From assembly GCF_030272615.1 (NCBI RefSeq), contig NC_081413.1, positions 554,863,136 to 554,927,135 of the forward strand: 64,000 nucleotides of DNA, given 5' to 3'. Position 1 is the first letter of the stretch. Each line of letters starts with the position of its first letter. A program made the translations under genes and the position numbers. The notes beneath the pieces are model-generated. The model made no database searches. It saw only the letters and a program-made list of their open reading frames with translations, and was not told the DNA's origin. Origin of the DNA: Cryptomeria japonica (Eukaryota > Streptophyta > Pinopsida > Cupressales > Cupressaceae). Below, piece after piece: positions 22,871 to 33,866 of the stretch.

Positions 22871-22882
22871 AAAGGGGGAGAT
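22871..22882 (+). other. Polypurine tract of element C
   Basis: AAAGGGGGAGAT directly before TGTTGACAATCG. A second tract AAAGGGGGAGAG lies about 140 bp upstream near 22730. This shows that C is an LTR element even though its pol is absent. Confidence 0.8.
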
Positions 22883-23808
22883 TGTTGACAATCGACACTC
22901 AATTGGTTGGTTTCAATATGTTGTCATTGATGGCAACATGGCAACATGTTCCGGATTCATATTTTGGTTTAGTAGTGTACCGACAGACACTTCACCAGCA
23001 CCGGCAGGTTGGAAGGAATTCTTTGGTTACTGGCAATGCAGACCGACATAGTTTATATTCAGGTTATTGGTATTGGAGGCCAACATCATTTGGGAGATCC
23101 AGCATCGGCAATTGATTTTGATATTCATGTATTTATGTTATTGAGCTGACATGTATATTCATATTTTAATTATCTTTGTAAGACGGCATAAGGCATGATG
23201 GTTTGTAAAGGGTATATAGGTCAGTTGATTAGATCATTTTGTAATATGTAAGATGTAAGGTTATGGAATGTGGAATGTAGTGGAGATGCGAAATATATGA
23301 GAGAGATCATGTGTGTGAGGATATTTATGTAAGAGGTTATTCCGAGAAAGGGTTTAAGGTTTCAGACCAGAACAGACAGAGCTTAACCGGAATTGTATTT
23401 TGGCATAGAAGATGCTATCATTGCAGTTCAATCATTTCTCCGGATTGTAGTCTAGATTTTTATGTAATCAGTGAGGCTCCTTTTGTGATTGAGTAGTGTG
23501 CTCTAAGCTGTAAGCTTTCCTACAAGTGCAGGCCCCTATATTTTGTAATATCTCTTCATATGGCCAGTGGATTGATATTGTGGGTCACAAATCCCACGGT
23601 GGTTTTTCCTCTTTGAAGTTTTCCACATATAATTCTCTGTGTTATGGTATTCATTTGTGTGATTGGCTTATTGGTTGTTTTACTTCTTTCAATTTTATAT
23701 GTACCGGTATATCGGTTGGTGAATGCATGTTTTAATAAGGTTAAAATTGATCATTCTGGTAGAACATTGATTCACCCCCCCACCTCTCAGTGTTCTTGGA
23801 TTCCAACA
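22883..23808 (+). repeat. LTR-C, 3' LTR of element C
   Basis: TGTTGACAATCG... to ...TTCCAACA, 926 bp, preceded by a PPT. It carries the U3 box TTGTCATTGATGGCAA (about 22922-22937), a GTGG/CCAC motif near 23600 and the terminal hairpin GAACATTGA (23762-23770) / TCAGTGTTC (23787-23795). Its partner 5' LTR is not in the window. It shares words with LTR-B (TATTGAGCTGACATGT) but is a separate family. Confidence 0.85.
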
Positions 23809-24682
23809 GCTACAAGTTTCATTTTTGATAATTGGTGAAGTCCACTAATGGGAGATTAATTTTGAGTGTTTGGATATATAAGAGTGTTTGGGTTAATGGA
23901 TTAGGTGTTGGATATAATCTGTGTGGTGTTTTTGGAGCAATTGAGCACAGTTTTACATGCGCACACTGACTTTTGTTGATCCGGTAGAGCAGAACAGAGT
24001 AGTTTATCAAAACAATGTAGCAGATCATTTTGTGCCTAACCAAAACTAATATTTGATAGTCATATGTTATTTTCTAGATCACCATTTATTGTGATCAATT
24101 TGTAATGTCTTGTAAGACAGTGAGCCTTCCTCCAAGGTTGTAGCCTTGTTTTTGTAACTTGAGTAGTGAGCTCTAGGAAGTGTACTTGAATGTAAGAGCA
24201 TTCCCCTTATGTAATATTGTTTTGCTACTGGTCATAGTGGAATAATATTGTGAGTTTAAATCCCACCGTGGTTTTTCCCATTTGAGTTTCCACATAAAAA
24301 TCTTGGTGTTATGGTTGCATGGTTACTTATTTTATGTTTCTGTACTTTGCTTTCTTTGTTGTTCATTCGATGGTTAAAGAAACATATTAACAAATTCCAA
24401 ATTTGCAAAGTTGTAACCCTGTTTTTGTAACTTGAATAGTGAGCTCTAGGAAGTGTACTTGAACGCAAGAGCATTCCCCTTATGTAATATTGTTTTGCTA
24501 CTGGTCATAATGGAATAATATTGTGGGTTCAAATGCCACCGTGGTTTTTCCCATTTAGGTTTCCACATAAAAATCTTGGTGTTATGGTTGCATGGTTACT
24601 TGTTTTATGTTTCTGCACTTTGCTTTCTTTGTTGTTCATTCGGTGGTTAAAGAATCAGATTAACAAATTCCAAATTTGCAAA
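23809..24682 (+). repeat. Old copia LTR fragment with tandem duplication
   Basis: The flank of element C is itself LTR-like: it has the R/U5-type words found in LTR-B and LTR-C (AGTAGTGAGCTCTAGG, CACCGTGGTTTTTCCC). Within it a 273-bp unit is present twice in tandem, 24137-24409 and 24410-24682, nearly identical. No LTR end hairpin or primer site is seen, so it is truncated. Confidence 0.7.
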
Positions 24683-25399
24683 ATGAGAAAGTTATGAAAA
24701 AGCAAGGAAAAAGAAAATTGTGCCAAAAACACCCTTGAACATCAATGCACTTTCTTCTCTCATGCAAGATTCAGTTACCAAGCAGCCAAAAAAACAAAGC
24801 AAGCTAAAGGAAGATTCTCAAGGGCATGCCATCACAGAAACAGCAATTCCAACCAAAGGAAAAGGAATTCAATAGGTAATCATAATTTCCATCAGAGGGT
24901 AATTAGAGATTGAGAAAATAAATGGCTAAAATTAAATAATTGCAAGAGTGTATTGCATCTTTAATCAAGCCTTTGTCTGATAGCACTTGAACTTAGCCAT
25001 TGACACAGAAAAGTCCAGAAAATGACACCCAGAGGAAGCAATTGAATCAGTTGGTCACATATAAAACTTTTTTAAGAATCGATCGATTGGGTTTATGACA
25101 CAGAAAACCGATGTAAGCCGTAACGTGGAAAAGAACGGATGCAATTACAAAGCGATTGAACATGAAAATTTAAGCATTGTACTTACTGAAAATTTAAGTA
25201 AATCCCCATCCAGGGTTGAGGATTAGAAAGGAAGTAAGAATTGGGGCTTGAATATAGCCACTATCAATTGTACTATGAATAAATATGATTATCTATTTTA
25301 ATAAATTAATTTAAGGCATGATAATATTAAGTAATGTGCGTTGATTTTTGGGAAACTGGCAGCCTCCTAGTAGGGGGCATTACATTCCATTGAATTCTC

Positions 25400-25760
25400 A
25401 ACCCAAGGACTGGATTTTTTCAGCAAAGGGGGAAATAGGTCAAAGCAACACCACAAATAAGATGCCAATAAAGATACAGATAAAGATTGAGCTCAAGCAT
25501 TGTCTCCAACACACTTGGCGATAGTGTAGGGACCATAACAAGGTAGAAGATTGTAATGAGACTGTTAAAGCGCTTCCAAATATGTAACCAAATCTTATCA
25601 CCAACCTTTAAGTTTTTAACTCGTATGAAACTCAATGTTGGCTATGGTGTTGCTTGTACTTGGTCAAGCTATGCTCAAGCTTGTCATGTACTTGCCATTC
25701 AATGTTTTAGATCATCTTAACAAGCTTGGAAGCAGAGTAAATAGCTTCTTGCATTGAAAC
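25400..25760 (-). pseudogene. Gypsy integrase C-terminal relic
   Basis: A minus-strand stretch reads RVKNLKVGDKIWLHI, which matches the segment after the integrase core in plant gypsy elements (VGDKVWLH... type). Stops and frame changes surround it. Only this fragment of a Ty3/gypsy pol remains. Confidence 0.45.
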
Positions 25761-27119
25761 GCCATCAACATTGAGCAACAGTTGACATACTATTTGATTA
25801 CCGATTGGGAGTGAAAATCTAGTTGTGTGGGGCTTTTCATGTAAATGGAAGGCAAACTTTCATACCAAGAACATGGATGCTTAATATATGAACTTGGGAA
25901 TAGGATGGAGAGTGATCAAATAGTATATCCAAGAAGCAAAAGGATCCCCCATCAAATATATTTGTATCCTATAGGTACTTCGTTGCAAAGAAAATAAAAG
26001 GATTCCATTTGGTCCACTTTGAATCCAATAAGATAGATACACAGATCATGTTTGAAAATAATTAGTTCACATTTGTGTTCCATGTGTTTCTGGGAAAGGG
26101 ATGACGAGATGGCAAGGGATGCATTTCGAGGATGGCACTCCAAGGGCCATTTTTTGAGGATGGCAGGCGAACGGTGATATATATAATTTTTCAAAGGGGA
26201 TGGAAATATACATATATATATCTATGGAGAGAGAGAGAGTGTTTTCTACAAGTAAGTGAATAGAAAAATAACAGCACCAATATAACATGTCAATGTTAAA
26301 ATGATGCTGGATGATTTCTGCAGAAGTCTGCAACGTCCACAACATTCCAAAAAGAAATTATTTTTGTGTACTTTTCACACAATACCACACGGTACAGACT
26401 ATGGCAAATGCACCTTTATCTCTCTTGCAACTGACAATAATAACTGACTCTAATACCACATCAAGAATTTTGAAATTTGAGACTTTTTTGAACAATGAAA
26501 TCAGAAATCAGAAATCAGAAATCCAAAATATTACTGTTAGTATTAACTGTTATAAAACTTATATTATTAACTACGAATCTGAATCATGATATATTTATTG
26601 CTTTTACACTCCAGTTATTGTCACTTCTAAGATAATTAATTTAATTGTTGTTATACTGCTGTCATCATATGTTTATTGCTTCTGTTATAATGTTTTCAAT
26701 GTTTACTGCTGTTCTAATGTTATCATGATATATTTAATAGTCTTTTTTTAATACTAGTATACTTATATTAAAAAAATATATGTAAAATATGCAGAGAGAT
26801 ATCTTATAATAGAAGAGTCATCTGGAAAATAAATGTTCTTCTAAAATACTAAATACCAAGAATACAAATCCATTAAAGTCCTGCATGCAAAAAGCTGTGA
26901 ATCTAGTTGGAAACAAGTGGTGAGGGTTCTATTTTATTTGGATTAATAAAATAACACCACAAAAACTGAAACATGACATATTTCATGCATTTACCTGTCA
27001 TATACATGTCAAATTGTTTCGAAAATGGATTTTTGTTTACGGACATTTTGATGTCATTGTAGATGCCTCTAGACATAATTATAAATGATTTGTTTTTTAA
27101 ACATTATGAAAAATTTGCA

Positions 27120-27360
27120 AGGAGTGCCTAGCCACCCAGGACAATTGAGGGACATTGAAGACGTCCCCAGCCACCTTGGGGACGGCTAGGCATCCTCTGT
27201 GTTTCCTGCCATCCCCGTTTTTAGGAACGTGTTGCAGACATTTCCTTATTTTCTGAGTTTGGGAGGGATCGCTAGGGATGTCCCCTAACATCCCCCATCC
27301 CCAAAATGCCTCAAGGGACGAGGATGGATGTTTGGGGGTAGGGATGCGTCCCCATGTAAC
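27120..27360. repeat. GC-rich patch with inverted repeat
   Basis: A locally GC-rich island in AT-rich DNA with arms TGCCTAGCC (27125-27133) and GGCTAGGCA (27184-27192) and repeated GGGGAC / GTCCCC words. A related purine-rich patch lies near 26095-26165. Probably a short dispersed repeat; the family is not recognised. Confidence 0.4.
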
Positions 27361-28511
27361 ACAGGTTCATATCCCTGCTCCATTTCCAATACATGCCATG
27401 CTTTTTAAAAGAATATTATTAAATTAATGCTATTGAAAGACTTCAACCTACCAATATGTTGCAAACCATCATGGTTACTAAACAATGCACAAAGTTGTAA
27501 TTTTGATATAGAGATGTCGATAATATTCTTCAATGGGTTGAGAGCAATATGGGATGCCTCGTGTTTAAATAGAAATCTACATGCAAATCATGTAAAACTG
27601 GATATAGAAAGTTGTCGCTAATATGTAGAGTTTTTTCTTTAAAAATCATTCCTTAATATGCTGCCTTTTGTTTTCTAAATGCTTTTCTTCGAGAACAATA
27701 GGGAATGTATAATCCTCATCAGGTTTGAATTCTGCATAATGCATACATACCATAAATTTTTGAGGTAAGTGGTATACACTGTAGTTTACAGGGGTGAGAC
27801 ATGTATACGGCTCAAACTTCAAACTATAAGTAGCCTACAGGCTAATCAGTTTGCGATCTGAAAGCTAGTTCATTAACCTTTCAAGAAATAAGATTTTTTC
27901 TAATTCATGGGTATCACATAAAATTTAGTCGTTAGTAGCATCTGCGATGATTTCAGTCATGAAGTAAACAGTCGATTTGGTCATTTTATAATCCATGATT
28001 ACAACGCCTACTCCAAACTGGCAAGTTCTCTTACCATCTTAAAGTTTCCCATGGATTCTTGTGGTACTCTTCATCCTTGTAAGTTCCTCTTGCTCTTCAT
28101 CCTAGTGTGTTGTTTTTCCTATTCAATTGACCTGAACTACATAGCTTAATGCTCCATTATTCAGCCTTCACGCAATGGCGTGTTTGTCCATCCTTCTCCA
28201 CATTATCTGCTGGTTAAGTGCACTTCCATCTCCTTCGGGAACTCCACTTGTTTCGCACTCGCCATTCTTCTGCCTTCTCCTCCAGCATTTTAATTTACAT
28301 CTGCACTGGCTTGAAGAAAAATAGTTCAATGTCATGACTATTATGTGGTATTATAGAACACAGCTTTAAAAAATACCCTATCAGAATATCTAGACTCAGA
28401 AACAACATGTTTTTGGAAATGGATTATAAACCTGTTTCTTATTCACCGCTGCTAGCCTGACACCGTGTTGCTAGTTATTATGCAGTTCTGTGTAGACTGT
28501 TCAAATTACCA

Positions 28512-30482
28512 TCACCAATAATCACCACAAGAACACTGTCCTTGTTTGAAATGATGAAAACTGTTTGCAGCTCTCACAGTAATTTCTCTTGAAACGATCT
28601 TGGAGATATATTTGATTGCTCTGTGGCAGTCACTACATACTCGAAAGTTCTTGACGACTCTAATGGTTGTCTGAGGTGGTGTGCTCAATAACCCAAATGC
28701 GATTGCCAACAATTCACTGTGATGGCTGGGGACCGCTAGTTTGCCCTCTTCGGTCTCATCACTCGATATAGATCTTGCACTTGGAATGTACCCTGCTGCC
28801 TTCATTTCACAAAACAGTTCCTCCAACGTTGCACAAATCCCATGCATTTGTGGATGTGATTTGTCTTCTTCACAGAAAGTATGTACCACTTTATGGACTT
28901 CAATCCAACTATACCAAGGTATTTGTTTGATTCCTCTAGCTTTCATCACTTGCCTTACCAAACGAGCCTCATCCGACCCCTTTGCTGCTTCTTCATAGAT
29001 GTTTGACAGAAGAACGTAAGGAAAAGCATTTGAAGGATCCAACTCAAAAAGGACTCCTGCCGCAAATTCTCCTAACCGTATATTCTTCTGTAATCTACAA
29101 GCACGCAACAAACACTTCCACGCAATCACATTGGGTTTTATTGGCATTTTGATGACAAAATTTAGGGCTTCTGCAAGATAGCAAGCACGGCAAAGTAGAT
29201 CAACCATACAAACATAATGTTTCAGCCTGGGCTTAAGGCAATCAGAGTCGCTCATCAACTTGAAGTATTTACAGCCGTCATCCACTAGACCTGCACGGCT
29301 GCATGCAAATAAAACACAAACGAAGCTTCCACCGTTGGGTTTGCTTTCGAAGTGCTCCATTACTTCAAACAGTTCGAGAGCATTCTTACTAATGCCATGC
29401 ATAGCGTATCCTGCAATCATTGCATTCCATGACGCCACATTCCGTTGAGGTATTTTGTCAAACAGCTCGCGTGCCAAACGTATGCTTCCACAGTTTACAT
29501 ACATATCCAACAGGGAATTTCCAACCAAAATATTTGACAAAATTCCACTTTTCATTCCTCTCTGGTGGATCTCCATACCCTTTTCCAAAGCTCCCAGTTT
29601 GGCACAGGCTGGAAGTATGCTAGCGAAAGTTGTGGAGTTAGGCTTTTGTCCTGCCCGTTGCATTTCCAGAAACATCTCAAGGGCTTTCTCAGGAAGCCCA
29701 TTTTGCACGCATCCGGCAATGATCGCAGTCCACGACACAACGTTTCGCTGAGGCATTTCTTCAAACAGCTTTAGAGCCTCATCCAGTGCAGCGCCTTGTG
29801 CATACCCTGTAATCATAGTACTCCATGAAAAAACATCTTTTTCATGCATTTTGTCGAACAAATCTCTCGCTTCCTGCATCCTTCCGCACTTAGCATACAT
29901 GTCTATCACGGCATTCATCACGCCAATACTCAATCGAAACCCAAGCCTAACGATTTTCCCATGGATCTGCAAACCATATTTTAGAGATTCCACGTCGGAG
30001 CAGACAGGTATAATATGCATGAAGGTGATCCGATCTGAATGGACAGCTGTTCGTTGCATTTGGTGAAACAGGGCGAATGCTTCTTGATAAAGTTCGTGTC
30101 TTCTGTGAGCTGCAATTATCATATTCCATGAGAAGATGTCTGGTTCACTCATGCCGTCGAATACAGAGCGGGCGTCTGTCAAACGTCCGCAATTGTCATA
30201 CATGAGGATAAGTATATTGGGTAAAAGAGTGTCTGTGGTGGATGTAAGCCCTCTCTCATTAATGTCAGAATGGATTTGTTTACCCTCTGAAAGAGCATTT
30301 TTTGCAATGCAAGCTTTGAGTAGATGCAAATAGGTAACTGGTTGAATGGGAGTTGTGTGCGATGTAAGAAGAATGTCCATCGCCTCCTTCAAACGACCTA
30401 ATTTACTCAATGCTCTGAGTTCAGCATTGAGTTTAGCAATGGATGACATAGTTAACAATTCAACAAAACCCCACACTGTCAA
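28512..30482 (-). CDS. PPR protein, PLS class with E and DYW domains
   Basis: An intronless, uninterrupted 656-residue protein and the only intact gene in the window. From about residue 45 to 445 it is built of pentatricopeptide repeats of the P, L and S types (SWNMIIAAHRRHELYQEA, MYAKCGRMQEARDLFDKM, SWTAIIAGCVQNG). An E/E+ region follows (about 448-560, NVIAWKCLLRACR, YVLLSNIYEEA), then a DYW domain (about 562-656). The DYW domain keeps the cytidine-deaminase-like residues: HSE at 588-590, CSDC at 616-619 and the end CSCGDYW. In known family members such proteins bind organellar RNA and direct C-to-U editing. The target and organelle cannot be read from the sequence. The ATG at 30482 gives the full frame; a second Met (MSSIAK) is 11 codons on. 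The start of the DYW domain looks short compared with the usual form. Gene-level codon use is clean, unlike its surroundings. Confidence 0.95.
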   Translation of the reverse strand: MTVWGFVELLTMSSIAKLNAELRALSKLGRLKEAMDILLTSHTTPIQPVTYLHLLKACIAKNALSEGKQIHSDINERGLTSTTDTLLPNILILMYDNCGRLTDARSVFDGMSEPDIFSWNMIIAAHRRHELYQEAFALFHQMQRTAVHSDRITFMHIIPVCSDVESLKYGLQIHGKIVRLGFRLSIGVMNAVIDMYAKCGRMQEARDLFDKMHEKDVFSWSTMITGYAQGAALDEALKLFEEMPQRNVVSWTAIIAGCVQNGLPEKALEMFLEMQRAGQKPNSTTFASILPACAKLGALEKGMEIHQRGMKSGILSNILVGNSLLDMYVNCGSIRLARELFDKIPQRNVASWNAMIAGYAMHGISKNALELFEVMEHFESKPNGGSFVCVLFACSRAGLVDDGCKYFKLMSDSDCLKPRLKHYVCMVDLLCRACYLAEALNFVIKMPIKPNVIAWKCLLRACRLQKNIRLGEFAAGVLFELDPSNAFPYVLLSNIYEEAAKGSDEARLVRQVMKARGIKQIPWYSWIEVHKVVHTFCEEDKSHPQMHGICATLEELFCEMKAAGYIPSARSISSDETEEGKLAVPSHHSELLAIAFGLLSTPPQTTIRVVKNFRVCSDCHRAIKYISKIVSREITVRAANSFHHFKQGQCSCGDYW

Positions 30483-33116
30483 ACATAAATGGAATAAGGG
30501 TTTAGAGTATTGAACCGCAACTTGCTTTTGATCTTCTCTAGAGGGATTTCTTGCCGCAGATGGACATAGAAATAGAATGTATCAGTTTTGAATGTCCCCT
30601 CCTAGCAAGAAAGCCAGCAAGGTTTTAAACTAGGGCATCATAAACATTTGATGATGAGGGTATTGTTTTCAGAAGGAAAAACAGAAGAGCAGGAGGATAC
30701 CTTATCACTACCAAACGCCAAAAGAACTTCTCGCTTTTGGCTTAATAGGAAAAGTAAATGTTTTCCCCGGCTCTGGCCCTTTAGAGTATTTCAATAGTTT
30801 AGAGTATTTCAATAGTTGTTTTTAGGACTGTTTGATATAATGTGTAATATTTCGATAATATTTTATTAATGAGTGTGATTTTAAAGTTGTTAGTGTTGAT
30901 AATAATTATTTATAATTGAATGAAATGTATTCATTGGATCTGAAAACCAACAAATCATGTGATGTTACATTAGTGGACACTTTGACAAAAAGTATATTGA
31001 AACCTTAGTTATAAGTAGGGGACTTGCCAAGTAAGTTGTGAAAAATTAGAAGTGATTTGAAATTTGCACATAGAATTTTGAGAAGTACAAAGTTAGGCTG
31101 CTCAACTACTGGGTCATCTCCCCTATTTCTATTTATACAGTTGGTTGTATGTAGCCATATGAAAATGTAGCATCTTTCGCTTCAAATTAAATCTTCTTCG
31201 CAATTGTTTTCAAATTACATACTAGTATTGTCAGATTGTAAACATTTGACAAGAAGAATACCCTCTCTACTTTCACTTCTAGATAGACCATTGTGTAAAT
31301 TTGGCAGCATTCTATAACATTGCCATTATATCCATTTTTCATCCATTAGGTTTGAACTTATGAAGTGAATTTAAAGTAGAATTCTAATTGATGATTCTTG
31401 ATTTTCTTTAATAATTATTTTTAAATTAATTTTTAAGCAACTCGAAACAATGAACATGCTAATAGCCTTTATAATAGGCTATTTGAGGCATTCCATGTCC
31501 AAGCTTATATACTTAAAATTTGTATCATTGGAAGGTGCATTCCATTTATTACCTTGACGACTATACATGATCTAACACCTACATAAATTTTCTTTACAGT
31601 AATGTTTTCATATCCCTTTCTGTTTTCATATCCCTTTCTGAATGTGGCCTTTACAATAGAAAATTTGAGACATTCAATGTTCAAGGTTATATGTTCAAAA
31701 TTTAAATCATTGAAAGGTGCATTCCAATTATTCTCTTAAAAATATATATGATCTAACACTAACATGCATTCTCTTTACAGGCATGTTATCATATCCCTCA
31801 TCCATGTGTCATAGAATTGTCATCTTGCTACATTTATAGACCATGAACACTTAAAAATAATGGTCATGGCAAAGATGGTATTAATATGTCACCAAACTAT
31901 TATCTCCATAATATTCCATGCAAAATTGCAATCCACAACTCTTCCCATGTGGTTGAGCATTATGATATCATAATAATATTATAGTTCAAATCTACCAAGC
32001 TCCTAAGAGATCAAATGTATCATCAATAGCAATGTAGATGTTCATTTTATAGCAATGTAGATTTTCATTTTATTGACAATGGTTTCTTATTAATAATCAT
32101 ATATTTGTAGCTTTTTAATTTGTTGTTCATAAATGGTTCAAATATTTGTTTGACCTAGGTCTATAGACTACCAAAAGATATGTTATAGAGTCAATAATGA
32201 TTCTAATGTTTTATTTTTATACAATTTTATTTTTATTACTAGCATACCTATATATTTAAAAACCTATGCAAAATATGCCAATAGATATCAAAATTTAAAA
32301 ATAAAATTTAAGCAGAGAAAGTAATCTTTATATAAAGCAACTTAAATGTGGTAAATACGTCAAATAAACATATTTAGAAGTTGAAAATTATTTGTATAAG
32401 ACAATAGAAAATAATGCATACATCTTTAAATAAGAAGCATTCATTCTACTACATGATATGATGTCAAAGAAACTAAAATAAGAAGACATACACAACATGA
32501 AAAAAAAAATGATATTATGTTATATTCAAGAAATTAAGAAACTCAAAGAATTCTATATATGTAGAAACAAAGGAGAAACATGCACTTATAGCTAGACCTA
32601 TATTCCATTATGCAATTGATTTGAATATTTTATAAGATTGATAAAACCATCCTCCACTATTCCATTATATAATTGATTTAAAAGTTTTATAAGATTGATA
32701 AAGGCATCCTTCACTATCTGAATGTATAACTAACATTAAATCATTAGTAACTACCATATCCATGATGATTGATCTATGAAAATGGTGTTTATTAGGTCCT
32801 TCAAACAAACATTTTCATGTCAAATCTCAATAATACTATCATTTGAAATCAGTGGCAATCTTCTTAATTGGAAAGGACTAGCCACAACCCTTACCAATTT
32901 GCAATCCATTTCTCCTTTTATAATAAAGCATAGATATTGTTAAGAAATAAGATTAAAAAAAATATGATGAAAGCATATGCAAATAGTGAATAAATCTTAT
33001 TAACCAACTAAGGTACTGAAGATGTGGAAGATTCATTGAAGAAAACAACATAAGAAATTTAATAAATCAAATGTACATCTCAGACTATCTCCATCCTCCT
33101 AGATGAGATTGAAACA
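30483..33116. other. AT-rich intergenic DNA upstream of the PPR gene
   Basis: Contains the presumed promoter and 5' untranslated region of the PPR gene at its left edge; no clear TATA box was chosen. Exact 18-bp tandem duplications lie at 30780-30815 and 31603-31638. A diverged direct repeat of about 150 bp lies at 31457-31610 and 31642-31800. No gene is supported. Confidence 0.5.
31457..31800. repeat. Direct repeat of about 150 bp with 18-bp tandem
   Basis: Two diverged copies share words such as GGTGCATTCCA, TGATCTAACAC and TTCTCTTTACAG. Between them the 18-mer TGTTTTCATATCCCTTTC is present twice without change (31603-31620, 31621-31638). Confidence 0.6.
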
Positions 33117-33256
33117 TAACATGTTCTAGCTCTATTTGATTTTCTCTTGATAAGGATATGGATTGTTCAGTGGAAAAACTAGCATATAACATGTTCTAGC
33201 TCTATTTGATTTTCTCTTGATAAGGATTCGGATTGTTTAGTGGAAAAACTAGCATA
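33117..33256. repeat. 70-bp tandem duplication
   Basis: Two copies of a 70-bp unit (33117-33186, 33187-33256) containing ATGTTCTAGCTCTATTTG, with only a few differences. It lies at the left side of the presumed gypsy LTR. Confidence 0.75.
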
Positions 33257-33847
33257 ACCTTGGTATAGAAATGATGATGAGATGACAAAATAATAGCATA
33301 TGCTTGATTGTGTGTTGATGATTACTAATTAAATTGGAGACCTCTAGTTATAGAATTCTCAAGAGGTAAAATCAAGGGCTAGGATAAATTGGAGATGTAT
33401 GGCTAAGATTGATTGATTATTGGGGTTTGCTTCAAAACTGCAATCATTTGGCAAGTGTCACATGAAGCACATGATCTAGGGTTAAGGATTAGCTTTAGGA
33501 CAACATATTTATGTGAATGATGAGGAATAAGATGTTTAGTTTGAAATGGATGGGGATAATGCTTAGTCAAACATGTGAAGAGGACATCTGTCACATGATG
33601 GTGATTTCAAATTATGTTCCATGTGAACAAGTTGAATGTCTAGGATTAAATGGACAAGGATAAAGGGATAAAGGTAAATTGTAAAATTAATTAATTAAAC
33701 GATAATTTTTTTTTTAATTAATGGTTACGATGGAATGGGATAAAGGATAAAATTTACTAAATGAATAATAAATATTTATTTAATAAAATAACTTAGGATA
33801 GGCTAAAATTATGTGTGATTAGGAAGGATCAGTTCTAGGTGTCTATA
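33257..33847 (-). repeat. Gypsy LTR start (minus strand)
   Basis: Read on the minus strand it begins TATAGACACCTAG after a polypurine tract and runs into AT-rich AATTAATT tracts. It matches the plus-strand LTR start at 59691 (TGTAGACACCTAAAA). So it is the 3' LTR of a minus-strand gypsy element. Its far end was not identified; the left limit given is arbitrary. Confidence 0.6.
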
Positions 33848-33866
33848 TTTTATCCCTCTTTGAGAT
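33848..33866 (-). other. Polypurine tract of minus-strand gypsy element
   Basis: On the minus strand TCTCAAAGAGGGATAAAA directly precedes the LTR start, as TCTCAAAGAGGGGGAAAA does at 59673. A stem GATGTT/AACATC lies just upstream. Confidence 0.65.

Larger units (their letters stand above)
24683..28511. other. Intergenic DNA with minor repeats
   Basis: AT-rich sequence without a convincing gene. It contains a gypsy relic near 25400-25760, a short AT/AG microsatellite near 26205-26240, a 7-bp tandem repeat (AAATCAG, about 26498-26523) and a GC-rich inverted-repeat patch at 27120-27360. The last part is the 3' flank of the minus-strand PPR gene; no distinct 3' processing signal was identified. 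Confidence 0.5.

Noticed and set aside
28741..30333. Several plus-strand frames opposite the PPR gene
   Set aside because: All are antisense shadows of the intact PPR frame and show no domain of their own.
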